The notes beneath the pieces are model-generated. The model was not told the origin of the DNA. It saw only the letters and a list, made by a program, of their open reading frames with translations, and ran no database searches. From an uncultured Collinsella sp. (GTDB taxonomy: Bacteria; Actinomycetota; Coriobacteriia; Coriobacteriales; Coriobacteriaceae), in assembly GCA_934646815.1 (NCBI GenBank), contig CAKUEW010000006.1, forward strand, positions 1 through 50,129: a DNA stretch of 50,129 bases, read 5' to 3'. Position numbers and translations under genes: made by a program. This document shows positions 32,675 to 41,198 of this stretch, piece after piece. How positions within the stretch are numbered: position 1 is the first letter of the stretch; each line of letters starts with the position of its first letter.

Positions 32675-33145
32675 ATGGCAGAGACATTCGTGCGCGACGA
32701 TATCAACAACTACGTCGCGAGAAACATCTTCGGTCGCTTTTCCAAGCGTTCGGCCATCGCCGCGCTTGCCGCCATCGCCGTCGTGTCCGTCGGCATTTAC
32801 GGCGTCTATGCATGGGGCTGGAGCCTTGACATCGTCACATATCTGGCGATTCCGATCTGTGTGGCAATCGGCGTTATCGGCCTCCATTCGCACCACGGCC
32901 TCAAGTCCGAGAAATGGCTTCCTCTCATGCTGAAGGATCGCGCCGAGCCCGAGCAGCTCACGCTTGCGGTGCCGACTTTCGAGGTGGCCGTTCCGAAAAA
33001 GACGAAGGTCGAGCTGCGTGAGGAGAAGCGCTGCAAAAAGGCCGCTAGGAAAGCGAGAAAGATGGAGCAGGAGGCCGTGCCGGCGGGAATCGCCCAGGCG
33101 ATGGCTGAGGCCTCCGTGAGAAACGATGGGAGAAACCCTAGATGA
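32675..33145 (+). CDS. PrgI-family membrane protein
   Basis: The 156-residue product has two adjacent membrane helices (RSAIAALAAIAVVSVGIYGVYAW and VTYLAIPICVAIGVIGL) in the first 80 residues and a basic C-terminal tail with LREEKRCKKAARKARK. PrgI family proteins precede VirB4 in Gram-positive type IV systems and probably take the place of VirB3. GGGAAGG lies seven bases upstream of the ATG. The stop overlaps the VirB4 start as ATGA. Confidence 0.85.
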   Translation: MAETFVRDDINNYVARNIFGRFSKRSAIAALAAIAVVSVGIYGVYAWGWSLDIVTYLAIPICVAIGVIGLHSHHGLKSEKWLPLMLKDRAEPEQLTLAVPTFEVAVPKKTKVELREEKRCKKAARKARKMEQEAVPAGIAQAMAEASVRNDGRNPR

Positions 33146-36100
33146 GCAAACTGACTATTGACGATCTCGATCGAGAGATTGCCGAGGCCGAGCAGCGCCG
33201 CGCTAGCGCTCTCGAGGCCGGATGGCAGAAGGGCGTGCGCCAGATGGACAAACGCCTGAAAAAGCTGAGGAAGAAGCGTGACAAGTATGTTGCGAAATAT
33301 GGCGCCGACGTGCCATCCATCCCCCTTGGATCTTCTTGGGCGACGGACGAGGAGCAGATGGAGCTAGGCGTCAACACTGCGCTCTCGACCGATGTGAAGC
33401 TCGTCCAGCCTAAGTGGTCGACCACGAAACTCGTTCCCTACGAGTTGCTCACGGTTGACGGCGTCATGCGCATCGACAGCGAGACCTACTCCATTGCCCT
33501 TCGCGTCGATGACGTCAACTATCAGGGAGCGCGACCCGAGGATCAGTATCTCGTACGTGAGGCGTGGGCAGGATACCTCGACTCGCTCGACCATACGGTA
33601 CGTCTAGGCATCTTCATCATGAACAAGCGCGTGAGCCCGGAGGAGTTCGCATCCGACTTGCTTTTCCGCGAGGTTCCCGGCGATGAGCGCGGTAACGTCC
33701 TTCGCCGCGAGTACAATGCATGGACCCGCTCCATGCTCGCGAAGTCCTCACGCTCGGTGCGCCGTGACCGCATCATCACGATCGCCGTGTCCGCCGACAC
33801 GCTTGAGCGCGCGGTGCCCCGGCTGTCCCAGGAGGCGGACTCCTTCCTGCGCTTCATGCGCGACCTCGGTTCCGACGCGCATGTCCTCGACGGCCAGCAG
33901 CGCCTCGACATCATCCAGACCATGACTCGCCAGGATGACACTCCGGGCACGGCGAACTTCGAGCGCCTGTCCGGGACCGTCGGCCTGACGACCCGCGAGC
34001 TCGTGGCACCCTCCTCCGTCCTCACCGCAGACGGCTACCGTGGCGACCCCCGCATGATTATCGGCCGCCGCTGGGTGAAAACCTATGACGTCACCCTCGA
34101 CGGCTACGGCAAGACCATGAAGGACTCCTTTATCTCGGATCTGACGGGCCTGCCCTACGACCTTACCGTCGCGTGGCACATCCGTCCCTGGGAGTTCTCT
34201 GCCGCGATCTCGGCCGCTGAGAACCACCTGCACGAGATTACCGAGGAGAACAATACCTATCAGTTCAACACGAGCCGTCCCGAGGTTGGCTACTTCGTCG
34301 ACCAGAACAACATGCCGCCCGCGATGCGCGAGGCCCAGGAGGACGCCGAGGCGTTCCGAGACGACCTGGAGAGCGCGGAGATGCACGCCTTCGGCGTCAC
34401 GACTGTCGTGACCGTCCAGGGGCGCTCGGAGACCGAGCTCGAGGAGGCCTGCCGCGAGGTGGAGAAGGTGTTCTCCACGCACAGGAAGCCCTATCCCGAT
34501 TCATGGCGCGCACTTCGCGAGGAGTCCTTCTCGACCGCCCTGCCGATCGGAGCCCCCTACATCCCGTATGAGCGAACGCTGACCACGGACCCCCTGTCCC
34601 ATATGCTGATGTTCGTCGCCGCCGAGATGAACGATCCGGGCGGCAACATCATGGGCCTCAACGCCGAGACCCGATCGTTCATCGTCTACGACCCCGTGTC
34701 CCATGAGCACACGAACAGCTTCACGCTGGCACAGCCCCGATCCGGCAAGTCTTTCAATTCCAAGATCACGCGCATCATACCTGTGCACCTGAAGCATCCG
34801 GACGACGACGTGATCACGATTGACCCCGAGGGCGAGTATGTCACGCCCACCGAGTATCTGGGCGGCCAGGTCATCCGCATCGCCGAGAACTCGGGCGATT
34901 TCATCAACCCCCTCGACATCTCCCTTGCATACGGCTCAGACGATCCGGAGACGAAGTCCTCCCCCGTGCCCGCGAAGGTGTCCTTCATCCAGTCGCTCGT
35001 TCGCATGATGGCCAGCAGCGTCAATGACGCCCAGGCAAACGTCCTCGATGCCGCCGCCGCATACGCATACAACCGGTACTTGGACGACCCGAGACCTGAG
35101 AACCTTCCGACGCTTCAGGATATCTACGACTTCCTGATGTCCGAGCAGGGCTCCGACATGCGCGACGCCCGTGACTTGGCTAAGCTCATTCGCCGCTACG
35201 TCACGGGTACGCTGTCGCTGTTCAACCACCCGACGAACGTGAACCTCCAATCGAATCTCGTGTGCTTCGACCTGCACGAGCTGTCCAGCGAGCTCAAGCC
35301 GCTGGCGCTGCTCATCATCCTCGACCACATCTGGGTTCGCGTCTCGGCGAACCGCCGTGCCGGCAGGCGAACCTGGCTCATCATCGACGAGTTCCAGCTC
35401 CTGCTCGACAGCCCCTACGCCCGCAGCCAGATCGACCGCTTCTTCACGCGCGGCGGTAAATGGGACTTCTACATCAATGCCATCACGCAGAACCTCTCGC
35501 GCGTCCTCAACAGTGAGGAGACGCGCTACATGTTCCAGAACAGTCCCTTCGTGACGATCCTGCAGCAGACAAGCGACCTCCTCCCCGACTTCCAGGAGCT
35601 GTTCAACCTCTCCGAAAGCCAGACGAAGGTCCTGGCAACCGCCCATCCCGGCGAGGGGCTCTACGTGTTCAAGAACCGCGTGGTCCATTTCGACTTCCAA
35701 ATCGACCAGAAGACCTGCCCGACGCTCTACGACATCTGCACGACCCGTCCCGCCGACATCAAGCGCCGTGCGGTGAAGCCGGCGTCGAAACCCGATGTCG
35801 CCTCGCTCGACGAGCCTGAGGACGCCCCGTCTTCGATTCCGCGCCCCAGGCGCGATGAAATCGGCCGTAACGTTCCGTCACCTGCGCACATGGCTCCCCC
35901 GTCGCGTCAACGACCCGACACACGGCCTGCGAGTGGCCAATTTGGTTTCAACGGCGGCGGCAACCGATACACGGTTACCGCCAATAAGGAAAGGATGGAA
36001 GATATGGATATTCGTGACTTCCAGGAGGGCGCGGACTTCTCGCGCTTCAACACCCGCCGACTCCCGACCGAGGAGGAACTGCGCGCACAGGCCGAATCGG

Positions 36101-36783
36101 AGCTGAAGGACCTCGTCCTGAACGCAATCGATCAGGTCTTCACCCGCGAGAGCGACACCCATTTCGATGATTTCGCCCTCGCGCTGTCCTCTGTCGGGGT
36201 CACGCTCGGAAGCGAGCCCTCCGGTGATATCGCCTTCTCGAACGGAACGGTGGCCCTCTCCGGCTCCGAGGTCGGCTACACGCTGCCCGCACTCGTGGCA
36301 ATGTCGGAGCGCGCAAACGGGCTCGAGGACGAGGTGAAGCCTCAGTCCGCTCCCGCTCCCGAGCAGGCTCAGCCTGCCGAAGACCTCAATGCGCAGCCGG
36401 GTTCCTGGTCAATCGGCACCCGTCAGCAGCAGATGGACTCGGCGCCTCGTCCGCGCACCCAGGCGCAGGCCCCTTCACAGCCGGCTCCTTCCTCCCCTGC
36501 CCAGCAGGCCCCCGCGACGAGCTTCGCGCAGCCCAACGGCATGTATCCGAACCAGCGTGCAGCGCAGCGCCATCGTGCCCAGGCCGCTTCCCAGGCAGCT
36601 GCCGCTCCCCAGCCGCAGGCGGACCAGCAATTTGGTAGCGCATCGGTCGCAAGCGCTATGTCTACCCTGCTGAAATATCAGAATGACAGCGGTGAGGACG
36701 TCGGCGGCATGTTTGCCAGCCCCGACGAGATCAGCCCTGAGGGCCTCAACGAATATGCCGACGGCTCCGGTTTCGTAGGCTAG
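33142..36783 (+). CDS. VirB4-like conjugation ATPase with a long C-terminal extension
   Basis: It powers assembly of the mating channel. Walker A reads AQPRSGKSF near 530-538 and Walker B LIIDEFQLLL near 744-753. QNLSRVLNSEE and FLNNSPF-like blocks follow, as in VirB4/TraE proteins. The core ends near 870, where the family usually ends. The remaining 340 residues include a Pro/Arg linker, a helical segment MDIRDFQEGADFSRFN near 955, and a Gln/Pro/Ala-rich tail. In front of Met955 (ATG at 36004) lies AAGGAAAGG nine bases upstream, so the tail might also be made as a separate protein of about 260 residues. The N-terminus is a charged coiled coil. Confidence 0.9.
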   Translation: MSKLTIDDLDREIAEAEQRRASALEAGWQKGVRQMDKRLKKLRKKRDKYVAKYGADVPSIPLGSSWATDEEQMELGVNTALSTDVKLVQPKWSTTKLVPYELLTVDGVMRIDSETYSIALRVDDVNYQGARPEDQYLVREAWAGYLDSLDHTVRLGIFIMNKRVSPEEFASDLLFREVPGDERGNVLRREYNAWTRSMLAKSSRSVRRDRIITIAVSADTLERAVPRLSQEADSFLRFMRDLGSDAHVLDGQQRLDIIQTMTRQDDTPGTANFERLSGTVGLTTRELVAPSSVLTADGYRGDPRMIIGRRWVKTYDVTLDGYGKTMKDSFISDLTGLPYDLTVAWHIRPWEFSAAISAAENHLHEITEENNTYQFNTSRPEVGYFVDQNNMPPAMREAQEDAEAFRDDLESAEMHAFGVTTVVTVQGRSETELEEACREVEKVFSTHRKPYPDSWRALREESFSTALPIGAPYIPYERTLTTDPLSHMLMFVAAEMNDPGGNIMGLNAETRSFIVYDPVSHEHTNSFTLAQPRSGKSFNSKITRIIPVHLKHPDDDVITIDPEGEYVTPTEYLGGQVIRIAENSGDFINPLDISLAYGSDDPETKSSPVPAKVSFIQSLVRMMASSVNDAQANVLDAAAAYAYNRYLDDPRPENLPTLQDIYDFLMSEQGSDMRDARDLAKLIRRYVTGTLSLFNHPTNVNLQSNLVCFDLHELSSELKPLALLIILDHIWVRVSANRRAGRRTWLIIDEFQLLLDSPYARSQIDRFFTRGGKWDFYINAITQNLSRVLNSEETRYMFQNSPFVTILQQTSDLLPDFQELFNLSESQTKVLATAHPGEGLYVFKNRVVHFDFQIDQKTCPTLYDICTTRPADIKRRAVKPASKPDVASLDEPEDAPSSIPRPRRDEIGRNVPSPAHMAPPSRQRPDTRPASGQFGFNGGGNRYTVTANKERMEDMDIRDFQEGADFSRFNTRRLPTEEELRAQAESELKDLVLNAIDQVFTRESDTHFDDFALALSSVGVTLGSEPSGDIAFSNGTVALSGSEVGYTLPALVAMSERANGLEDEVKPQSAPAPEQAQPAEDLNAQPGSWSIGTRQQQMDSAPRPRTQAQAPSQPAPSSPAQQAPATSFAQPNGMYPNQRAAQRHRAQAASQAAAAPQPQADQQFGSASVASAMSTLLKYQNDSGEDVGGMFASPDEISPEGLNEYADGSGFVG

Positions 36784-36786
36784 TAG

Positions 36787-38613
36787 ATGAAACCGCGCTC
36801 GACGAGATATAGCTCAAACCTTGCCCATGCGGATGCCCGTACCGCCGCCAGCCGGCGTACGGGCACCGTGCCCGCCGTGCTCGAAGCCGAGTCGCGGCGC
36901 ACTTCCGCATGGGAAGGGTCCTCACCGCGCCCGAACAGGCCGCGATCCGGCTCCTCGGACTTTTCCCGTCTCAGCGCCCAGAAATCGACGCGCTCGCGTG
37001 CGGCATCCGCCGCCGCGGGCGCCGCCTCATACGGCGGCACCTTCGCGTCGGTCGCGAAATCATCCATGGCAGGCGCATCCGAAGACGATGCGCCCGGCAC
37101 AGATACATCGGAGGGATCGGGTTTCTCCCCCTCCGGCATGGCCTCGTCATCCCGACGCGGGGCCGCTGTGTCGGGCGCAACGCCCTCGGCCCAGCTCCTG
37201 GCATCTTCGTCGCTCGCGAAAAAGGTGGCTACGGTCCCCGCCGCTCCGATTGCCGGCAGCGCTTCCAAGACGCTCAAGCGCGCCAATGCTGTCGAGCTCG
37301 ACATCCTTATGAAGCGCCGTCCGGGTTCATTCAAGAAGGACCCGGCTGCCGTCAAAAAGCTCAAGGACCATCGCAAGATGGTTTTGCGTAGGAAGAGGAG
37401 GGTCGCCCTCAAGCAGGCCACCCTTAGCAAGAAGGCGGGGCGTGCCGTCGGCGGCAAGCTCTCCCGAAAGCTATTCAAGGGCCGTAAGGGCAGAAAGCAG
37501 CTTCTCTCCCTCAGGGAATGGAAGAACAGGATCGCCCTGTTCGCCTCACTGCTCTCCCTCGGCGGACTTCTGCTTATGGGCGCGATTCTCGCTTCGTCGC
37601 TCGGGCTTGTGCAGTTCGGTCAGCAGGCAGGAGGCGCAAGCAATGGTGGCAGCCTGGACGGCGACGAGCTCACCATCTACCTGTACCTCAAGGACCACGG
37701 TTGCGACGACATCCACGCCGCCGCCATCATGGGCAACTACTGCCATGAGTCTGCTGGATCCACAAATCATAAGATTTACCCGATGGCGGACCAGGCAATG
37801 GGTTCGTATGCCTATTGGCTGGACGGAAAGAGTCCGAAAACAAACGACGAGATCATTGCGAGGGGTTCTGTCTATAACAAGGCGACCGGTATAGGCCAAT
37901 GGGACGGAGGGCGCCGCCTTCGCCTGGCTCAATTCGCCAAGGAGAAGGGCAAGAACTGGTACGACCTCGACGTTCAGCTCGAGTTCTGGTCGGACCACGA
38001 TGAGTGGGGCACATTTTCCAGCGCCGATGGTAAATACACCTATCAGACCTTCATGGATGCGACCGATCTCGAGGCCGCGACGAAAAACTACGCCATGGGA
38101 TGGGAGCGCTGCGCCATGGTGGGAGGCAAGCCCTCAGGCTGGGAATCGCGATACACCAACGCGCAGTACTTCTACAACGCCATTACGTCCGGCACCCTCG
38201 GCGGCTCGGGACAGGGGCTCGCAGGTGCCACGGGAAGCCAACTCGCCGTCGTCAACGCCTGCAAATCAACGCCCTCGCCTGGCCAGAACTGGTGTGCCGC
38301 GTGGGTGACAAACGTATTCAAGGCGGCGGGTGTCGGCACCTTCGGTGGAAACGCTTGCGACATGGTCAAGGCATGGTGCCACAGCAACAATCCTGCGGAC
38401 CTCAAGGTCGGCATGATCGTCGGTGACGCGAGCCATCCCGGCACCGGCACCCCTGGTCTTCTCTATGGCCATGTCGGAATCTATATCGGAGACGGCAAGG
38501 TCATGAGCAACGAAGGTGCGATTACCACTAAAACGCTCGATGAGTTTATTGCCTTTTACGGTAAGGGATCGGGCGTCTACTGGGGTTGGATAGGCGGAGT
38601 CGAACTCAAATAG
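36787..38613 (+). CDS. Bifunctional wall hydrolase of the conjugation system (lysozyme + CHAP/NlpC-like)
   Basis: Residues 1-240 are basic, low-complexity and cytoplasmic, rich in Ser/Arg/Ala and then Lys. One membrane helix follows at about 246-280. Outside, residues about 294-460 match the phage-tail lysozyme fold (YLYLKDHGCDDIHAAAIMGN then YCHESAG, catalytic Glu near 320; GIGQWDGGRR). The last 120 residues are a CHAP/NlpC-type peptidase with the catalytic Cys near 501 in QNWCAAWV and His in YGHVGIYIGDG. It opens the peptidoglycan for the channel, the VirB1/TcpG role. It starts three bases after the VirB4 stop. The long cytoplasmic arm is unusual. Confidence 0.9.
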   Translation: MKPRSTRYSSNLAHADARTAASRRTGTVPAVLEAESRRTSAWEGSSPRPNRPRSGSSDFSRLSAQKSTRSRAASAAAGAASYGGTFASVAKSSMAGASEDDAPGTDTSEGSGFSPSGMASSSRRGAAVSGATPSAQLLASSSLAKKVATVPAAPIAGSASKTLKRANAVELDILMKRRPGSFKKDPAAVKKLKDHRKMVLRRKRRVALKQATLSKKAGRAVGGKLSRKLFKGRKGRKQLLSLREWKNRIALFASLLSLGGLLLMGAILASSLGLVQFGQQAGGASNGGSLDGDELTIYLYLKDHGCDDIHAAAIMGNYCHESAGSTNHKIYPMADQAMGSYAYWLDGKSPKTNDEIIARGSVYNKATGIGQWDGGRRLRLAQFAKEKGKNWYDLDVQLEFWSDHDEWGTFSSADGKYTYQTFMDATDLEAATKNYAMGWERCAMVGGKPSGWESRYTNAQYFYNAITSGTLGGSGQGLAGATGSQLAVVNACKSTPSPGQNWCAAWVTNVFKAAGVGTFGGNACDMVKAWCHSNNPADLKVGMIVGDASHPGTGTPGLLYGHVGIYIGDGKVMSNEGAITTKTLDEFIAFYGKGSGVYWGWIGGVELK

Positions 38614-38638
38614 CCAGCAAGGGAAAGGAAAGTTCACC

Positions 38639-39154
38639 ATGTATAAAAAGGGAAAAAAGCTGGATTCGAAGGGGATTATCCTCGCTTGCGTGGGCATCAT
38701 CATGGTCTGCATCGCGATCAACGTCGCGTTCGCACTCTTTCCGCCCACAGGCAGGACGGATGACAACTCGGCAGTGGAATCCTCAGCTGGCTCCGACGGT
38801 GAAGTAGATACCGATGGCTTTGACACGGATGACGAATCGAAAGGCGGCACGGATGGGCAGGGCGAGACGATTCTGGTCGACCCATCGATCGTAGCCGTCC
38901 CCGACAACCTCCCCGAGGAGATGACCCAGACTGGTTTCCAAGACGTGGTCGCAAGGTACCTCACTTCCCTGACCTCTGAATACGGCGCTCCCGAGAAGAC
39001 CCTTATCGAGTCGAGCGGCGTCAACACGGGGATGGGCCCCGATGGCTCAGATATCCCCTATTGGATCATCCGAGCTTATTTCCCCAACGAGACGGAGATT
39101 CCTGTGACCGTCGATTACACCAAGGGCGAGGGCTTTAACGTCGGGACGTACTGA
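38639..39154 (+). CDS. Membrane-anchored protein of unknown function, 171 aa
   Basis: A basic start (MYKKGKKLDSKG) and one membrane helix (about 12-33) are followed by an acidic Ser/Asp/Gly linker (about 40-80). A small folded domain outside the membrane follows (ETILVDPSIVAVPDNLPEEM; FQDVVARYLTSL). Its place directly behind the wall hydrolase suggests a type IV system accessory of the VirB8-like size class, but no fold could be assigned. GGAAAGGAAAG precedes the start. Confidence 0.75.
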   Translation: MYKKGKKLDSKGIILACVGIIMVCIAINVAFALFPPTGRTDDNSAVESSAGSDGEVDTDGFDTDDESKGGTDGQGETILVDPSIVAVPDNLPEEMTQTGFQDVVARYLTSLTSEYGAPEKTLIESSGVNTGMGPDGSDIPYWIIRAYFPNETEIPVTVDYTKGEGFNVGTY

Positions 39155-39159
39155 TTGAG

Positions 39160-39489
39160 ATGAAGAACGCGCCCGGACCGTACACAACCGAACCGTCCCT
39201 GCTGCTCTTTCGCAGGCGCCTGGCCGCTCTCATGAGGGTGACCGGCATCGGACAGGACGAGCTTGCGGAGATGATTGGCCAGTCGTCGCGCTCGATCGGC
39301 CTGTGGCTAACCGGCGTCAGGTTGCCTTCGGCCGTCTCGCTCAAGGCCCTCTCGAGGACGTTCGGTGTGCCCGCCGATTGGCTGCTGGGCGCGGATGCGG
39401 TCGAGATAGCCTCCGGTCTCACGAGGCTCGCGGAGATCGTCTCGGCTCCCAAAACGACGGATGAGGGTGCCAATAAGGTGCCGGACTAA
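39160..39489 (+). CDS. Xre-type helix-turn-helix regulator
   Basis: Residues about 17-75 form an Xre/Cro HTH: RRLAALMRVTGIGQDELAEM, then IGQSSRSIGLWLTGVRLPSA and FGVPADWLLGAD. The end is a short tail. It starts five bases after the stop of the previous gene with a weak site (GATTGAG). It is the only clear DNA-binding regulator seen in the element, so it is a candidate for the factor that binds the palindromes at 24041, 26045 and 40354. Control by host LexA is the other option. Confidence 0.85.
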   Translation: MKNAPGPYTTEPSLLLFRRRLAALMRVTGIGQDELAEMIGQSSRSIGLWLTGVRLPSAVSLKALSRTFGVPADWLLGADAVEIASGLTRLAEIVSAPKTTDEGANKVPD

Positions 39490-39566
39490 AGAATCGGGCA
39501 ATCGTGGGTGACCGCTCTTTCGCTGGGCGCCAGGTCATGTAAACATAGATTGAGAATGGATGAGCT

Positions 39567-40322
39567 ATGGCAAGATTGCCGCGACATGGCGCCAAGATGA
39601 ACAAGGTCAAAATCGGAACTACGATTGAGGTGGATACCAAGGCTGCCTTAGATGGGTTGATGCAGGCAAGCCCAGACTCTCTTCGGACACCTGGCGAGGC
39701 CATAGACTACATCGCCAATATCGCTATGGGGCTCCAACCAAGAGTTGCCGAGACGGTCGATACGGCCTGTATAGAGCAGATCAGGGTAATTGAAAGGGAG
39801 ATGAAGCTTCTTCCGCAGGACGGATCGCGGGAAATGATGTGGAGCGATTTGGAGGCCACACGAAGTCAGTTAAAACGTCTTCACGAGCATTTTTCCTCCT
39901 ATTATGAGCAGGACGGTGCGCCGCATGAGCTTAGGCGTATTGAGCTTAGTGACGATGCCTGTGCCCTAATTCCTTCGGATTGGATTATCCTTGGCACGAT
40001 CGATGACGCTGCCAAATCCAAAAATGTCGGCGTTATTGAATTGGGCGAGGAGTTTGGGGGCAACGCTCCGCATTTCGTGTTCTTTCATAACGGTAGTTAC
40101 CACAAGGATAAGGTCATTGCCCAAGCTGCACGTGCATGGGTTTCTGGCTGTAAACCGTATGACAGTCTTGTCGCAATGGAACACGAGCGCACGCCCGATG
40201 ATTCAGAAGGCATAACAGCATCGGGAACCTATTATTTCTCCGAACTCAGAAATGCGTCCTTCTACGAGACACGAGGTATAGGCGCGCCGTACGGTGCCGC
40301 GATTTATTTTGAATCAGTATGA
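39567..40322 (+). CDS. Unknown protein, 251 aa
   Basis: The N-terminal 60 residues (VKIGTTIEVDTKAALDGLMQ; TPGEAIDYIANIAMG) resemble a ribbon-helix-helix style start followed by a helical hairpin (CIEQIRVIEREMKLL; ATRSQLKRLHEHFSSYY). The second half is mixed beta (FVFFHNGSYHKDKVIAQAA). The DNA is less GC-rich than the transfer genes. The ATG at 39567 lacks a strong ribosome binding site; ATG 39597 is an alternative. No family recognised. Separate recent acquisition as cargo is plausible. Confidence 0.6.
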   Translation: MARLPRHGAKMNKVKIGTTIEVDTKAALDGLMQASPDSLRTPGEAIDYIANIAMGLQPRVAETVDTACIEQIRVIEREMKLLPQDGSREMMWSDLEATRSQLKRLHEHFSSYYEQDGAPHELRRIELSDDACALIPSDWIILGTIDDAAKSKNVGVIELGEEFGGNAPHFVFFHNGSYHKDKVIAQAARAWVSGCKPYDSLVAMEHERTPDDSEGITASGTYYFSELRNASFYETRGIGAPYGAAIYFESV

Positions 40323-40353
40323 GCCTGTAGATTTGAGCCCTCCTATTCACCAT

Positions 40354-40365
40354 GAACACTTGTTC
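40354..40365 (+). promoter_or_regulatory. LexA-like palindrome, third copy
   Basis: GAACACTTGTTC differs by one base from the copies at 24042 and 26045. It lies 68 bases before the ArdC-like gene and is followed by a weak hairpin (40387-40412, ACTCCC/GGGAGT). TTGAGC at 40333 could be the -35 of a promoter that it covers. Confidence 0.55.
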
Positions 40366-40432
40366 CCGCATCGGATGTTGTGGTTCCACTCCCCCATCAT
40401 CAATGGGAGTTGACTGAGACGGGGAGGAAACA

Positions 40433-41194
40433 ATGCAGCAGAGGCACACTGAAGCGCCTGTCGAGATGCTTGCGGCCGTGATGGGGCATCCACATGGCTG
40501 GGACGCAATTCTCGACTCCATGTCCGAGCATCCCGAGATGGGCCCGAGGGGGATTCTCGCCCTTGCGGCCTTCAAACTCGACCATCCAGGGGCAGATACC
40601 TCGACCGTCCTCAGCAGATCCCGTGCCGATAAGCTGGGCGGCAGAATCAAAGAGCATCCGGTTGGGTTCGACATCCTCGTCCCTATTGCCAGGCGAGTTG
40701 GGGATGAGTTGACTCTCGATTGCGATCTCGCGCCCGAGACGGTCTACCCCGCCTCCGCTTTCGAGGGCCTAACCTCATGGCCCGGGGCCGCTCCGATCAG
40801 GGTGATCGAGGGCGACGCGGTCGGACTCGACGCGGTCTCGGAGGCTTCAAAAGACGTTGATCTCGAGGGCATGGACCCGATGGCCACGCACGTGACGCTT
40901 CGCCGCTACGGGGTCGATGACGGCTTGGATGTTCCCGTGCCTATGGAAGACACGGAGCTTCTTCTCGCCCGAATCGAACGCGTCTGCGCCCAGGTGAGGG
41001 GTGCCACGGACAGAATCGACCGGGCCCTTAAAAGGGCGGGCTTCGAGTGCCGGCCGAGAACGCGAACCGCGCAGAACGGTCCGGCCGAACGCGGCCACTC
41101 GGCAAACATGACGACGAAACGCCTGAAGAGCATGCTTGCCTCCTTCGATGCCGGAGCGCGCGGGGCATCCCATAACGCACGGAAGGGGGCGTAG
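40433..41194 (+). CDS. Protein with ArdC/LtrC-type N-terminal domain
   Basis: Residues about 55-105 match the ssDNA-binding N-domain found in ArdC antirestriction proteins and LtrC-like proteins: SRSRADKLGGRIKEHPVGFDILVPIARR, with ETVYPASAFEG where the family has a VFD..QT.G block. The rest (110-253) is unlike the ArdC metalloprotease and has no HEXXH. It ends in a basic tail. It lies four bases before the giant methylase-helicase ORF with GGGGAGG at its own start, so it may be its DNA-binding partner. Residue-level support is moderate. Confidence 0.55.
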   Translation: MQQRHTEAPVEMLAAVMGHPHGWDAILDSMSEHPEMGPRGILALAAFKLDHPGADTSTVLSRSRADKLGGRIKEHPVGFDILVPIARRVGDELTLDCDLAPETVYPASAFEGLTSWPGAAPIRVIEGDAVGLDAVSEASKDVDLEGMDPMATHVTLRRYGVDDGLDVPVPMEDTELLLARIERVCAQVRGATDRIDRALKRAGFECRPRTRTAQNGPAERGHSANMTTKRLKSMLASFDAGARGASHNARKGA

Positions 41195-41198
41195 CGCC

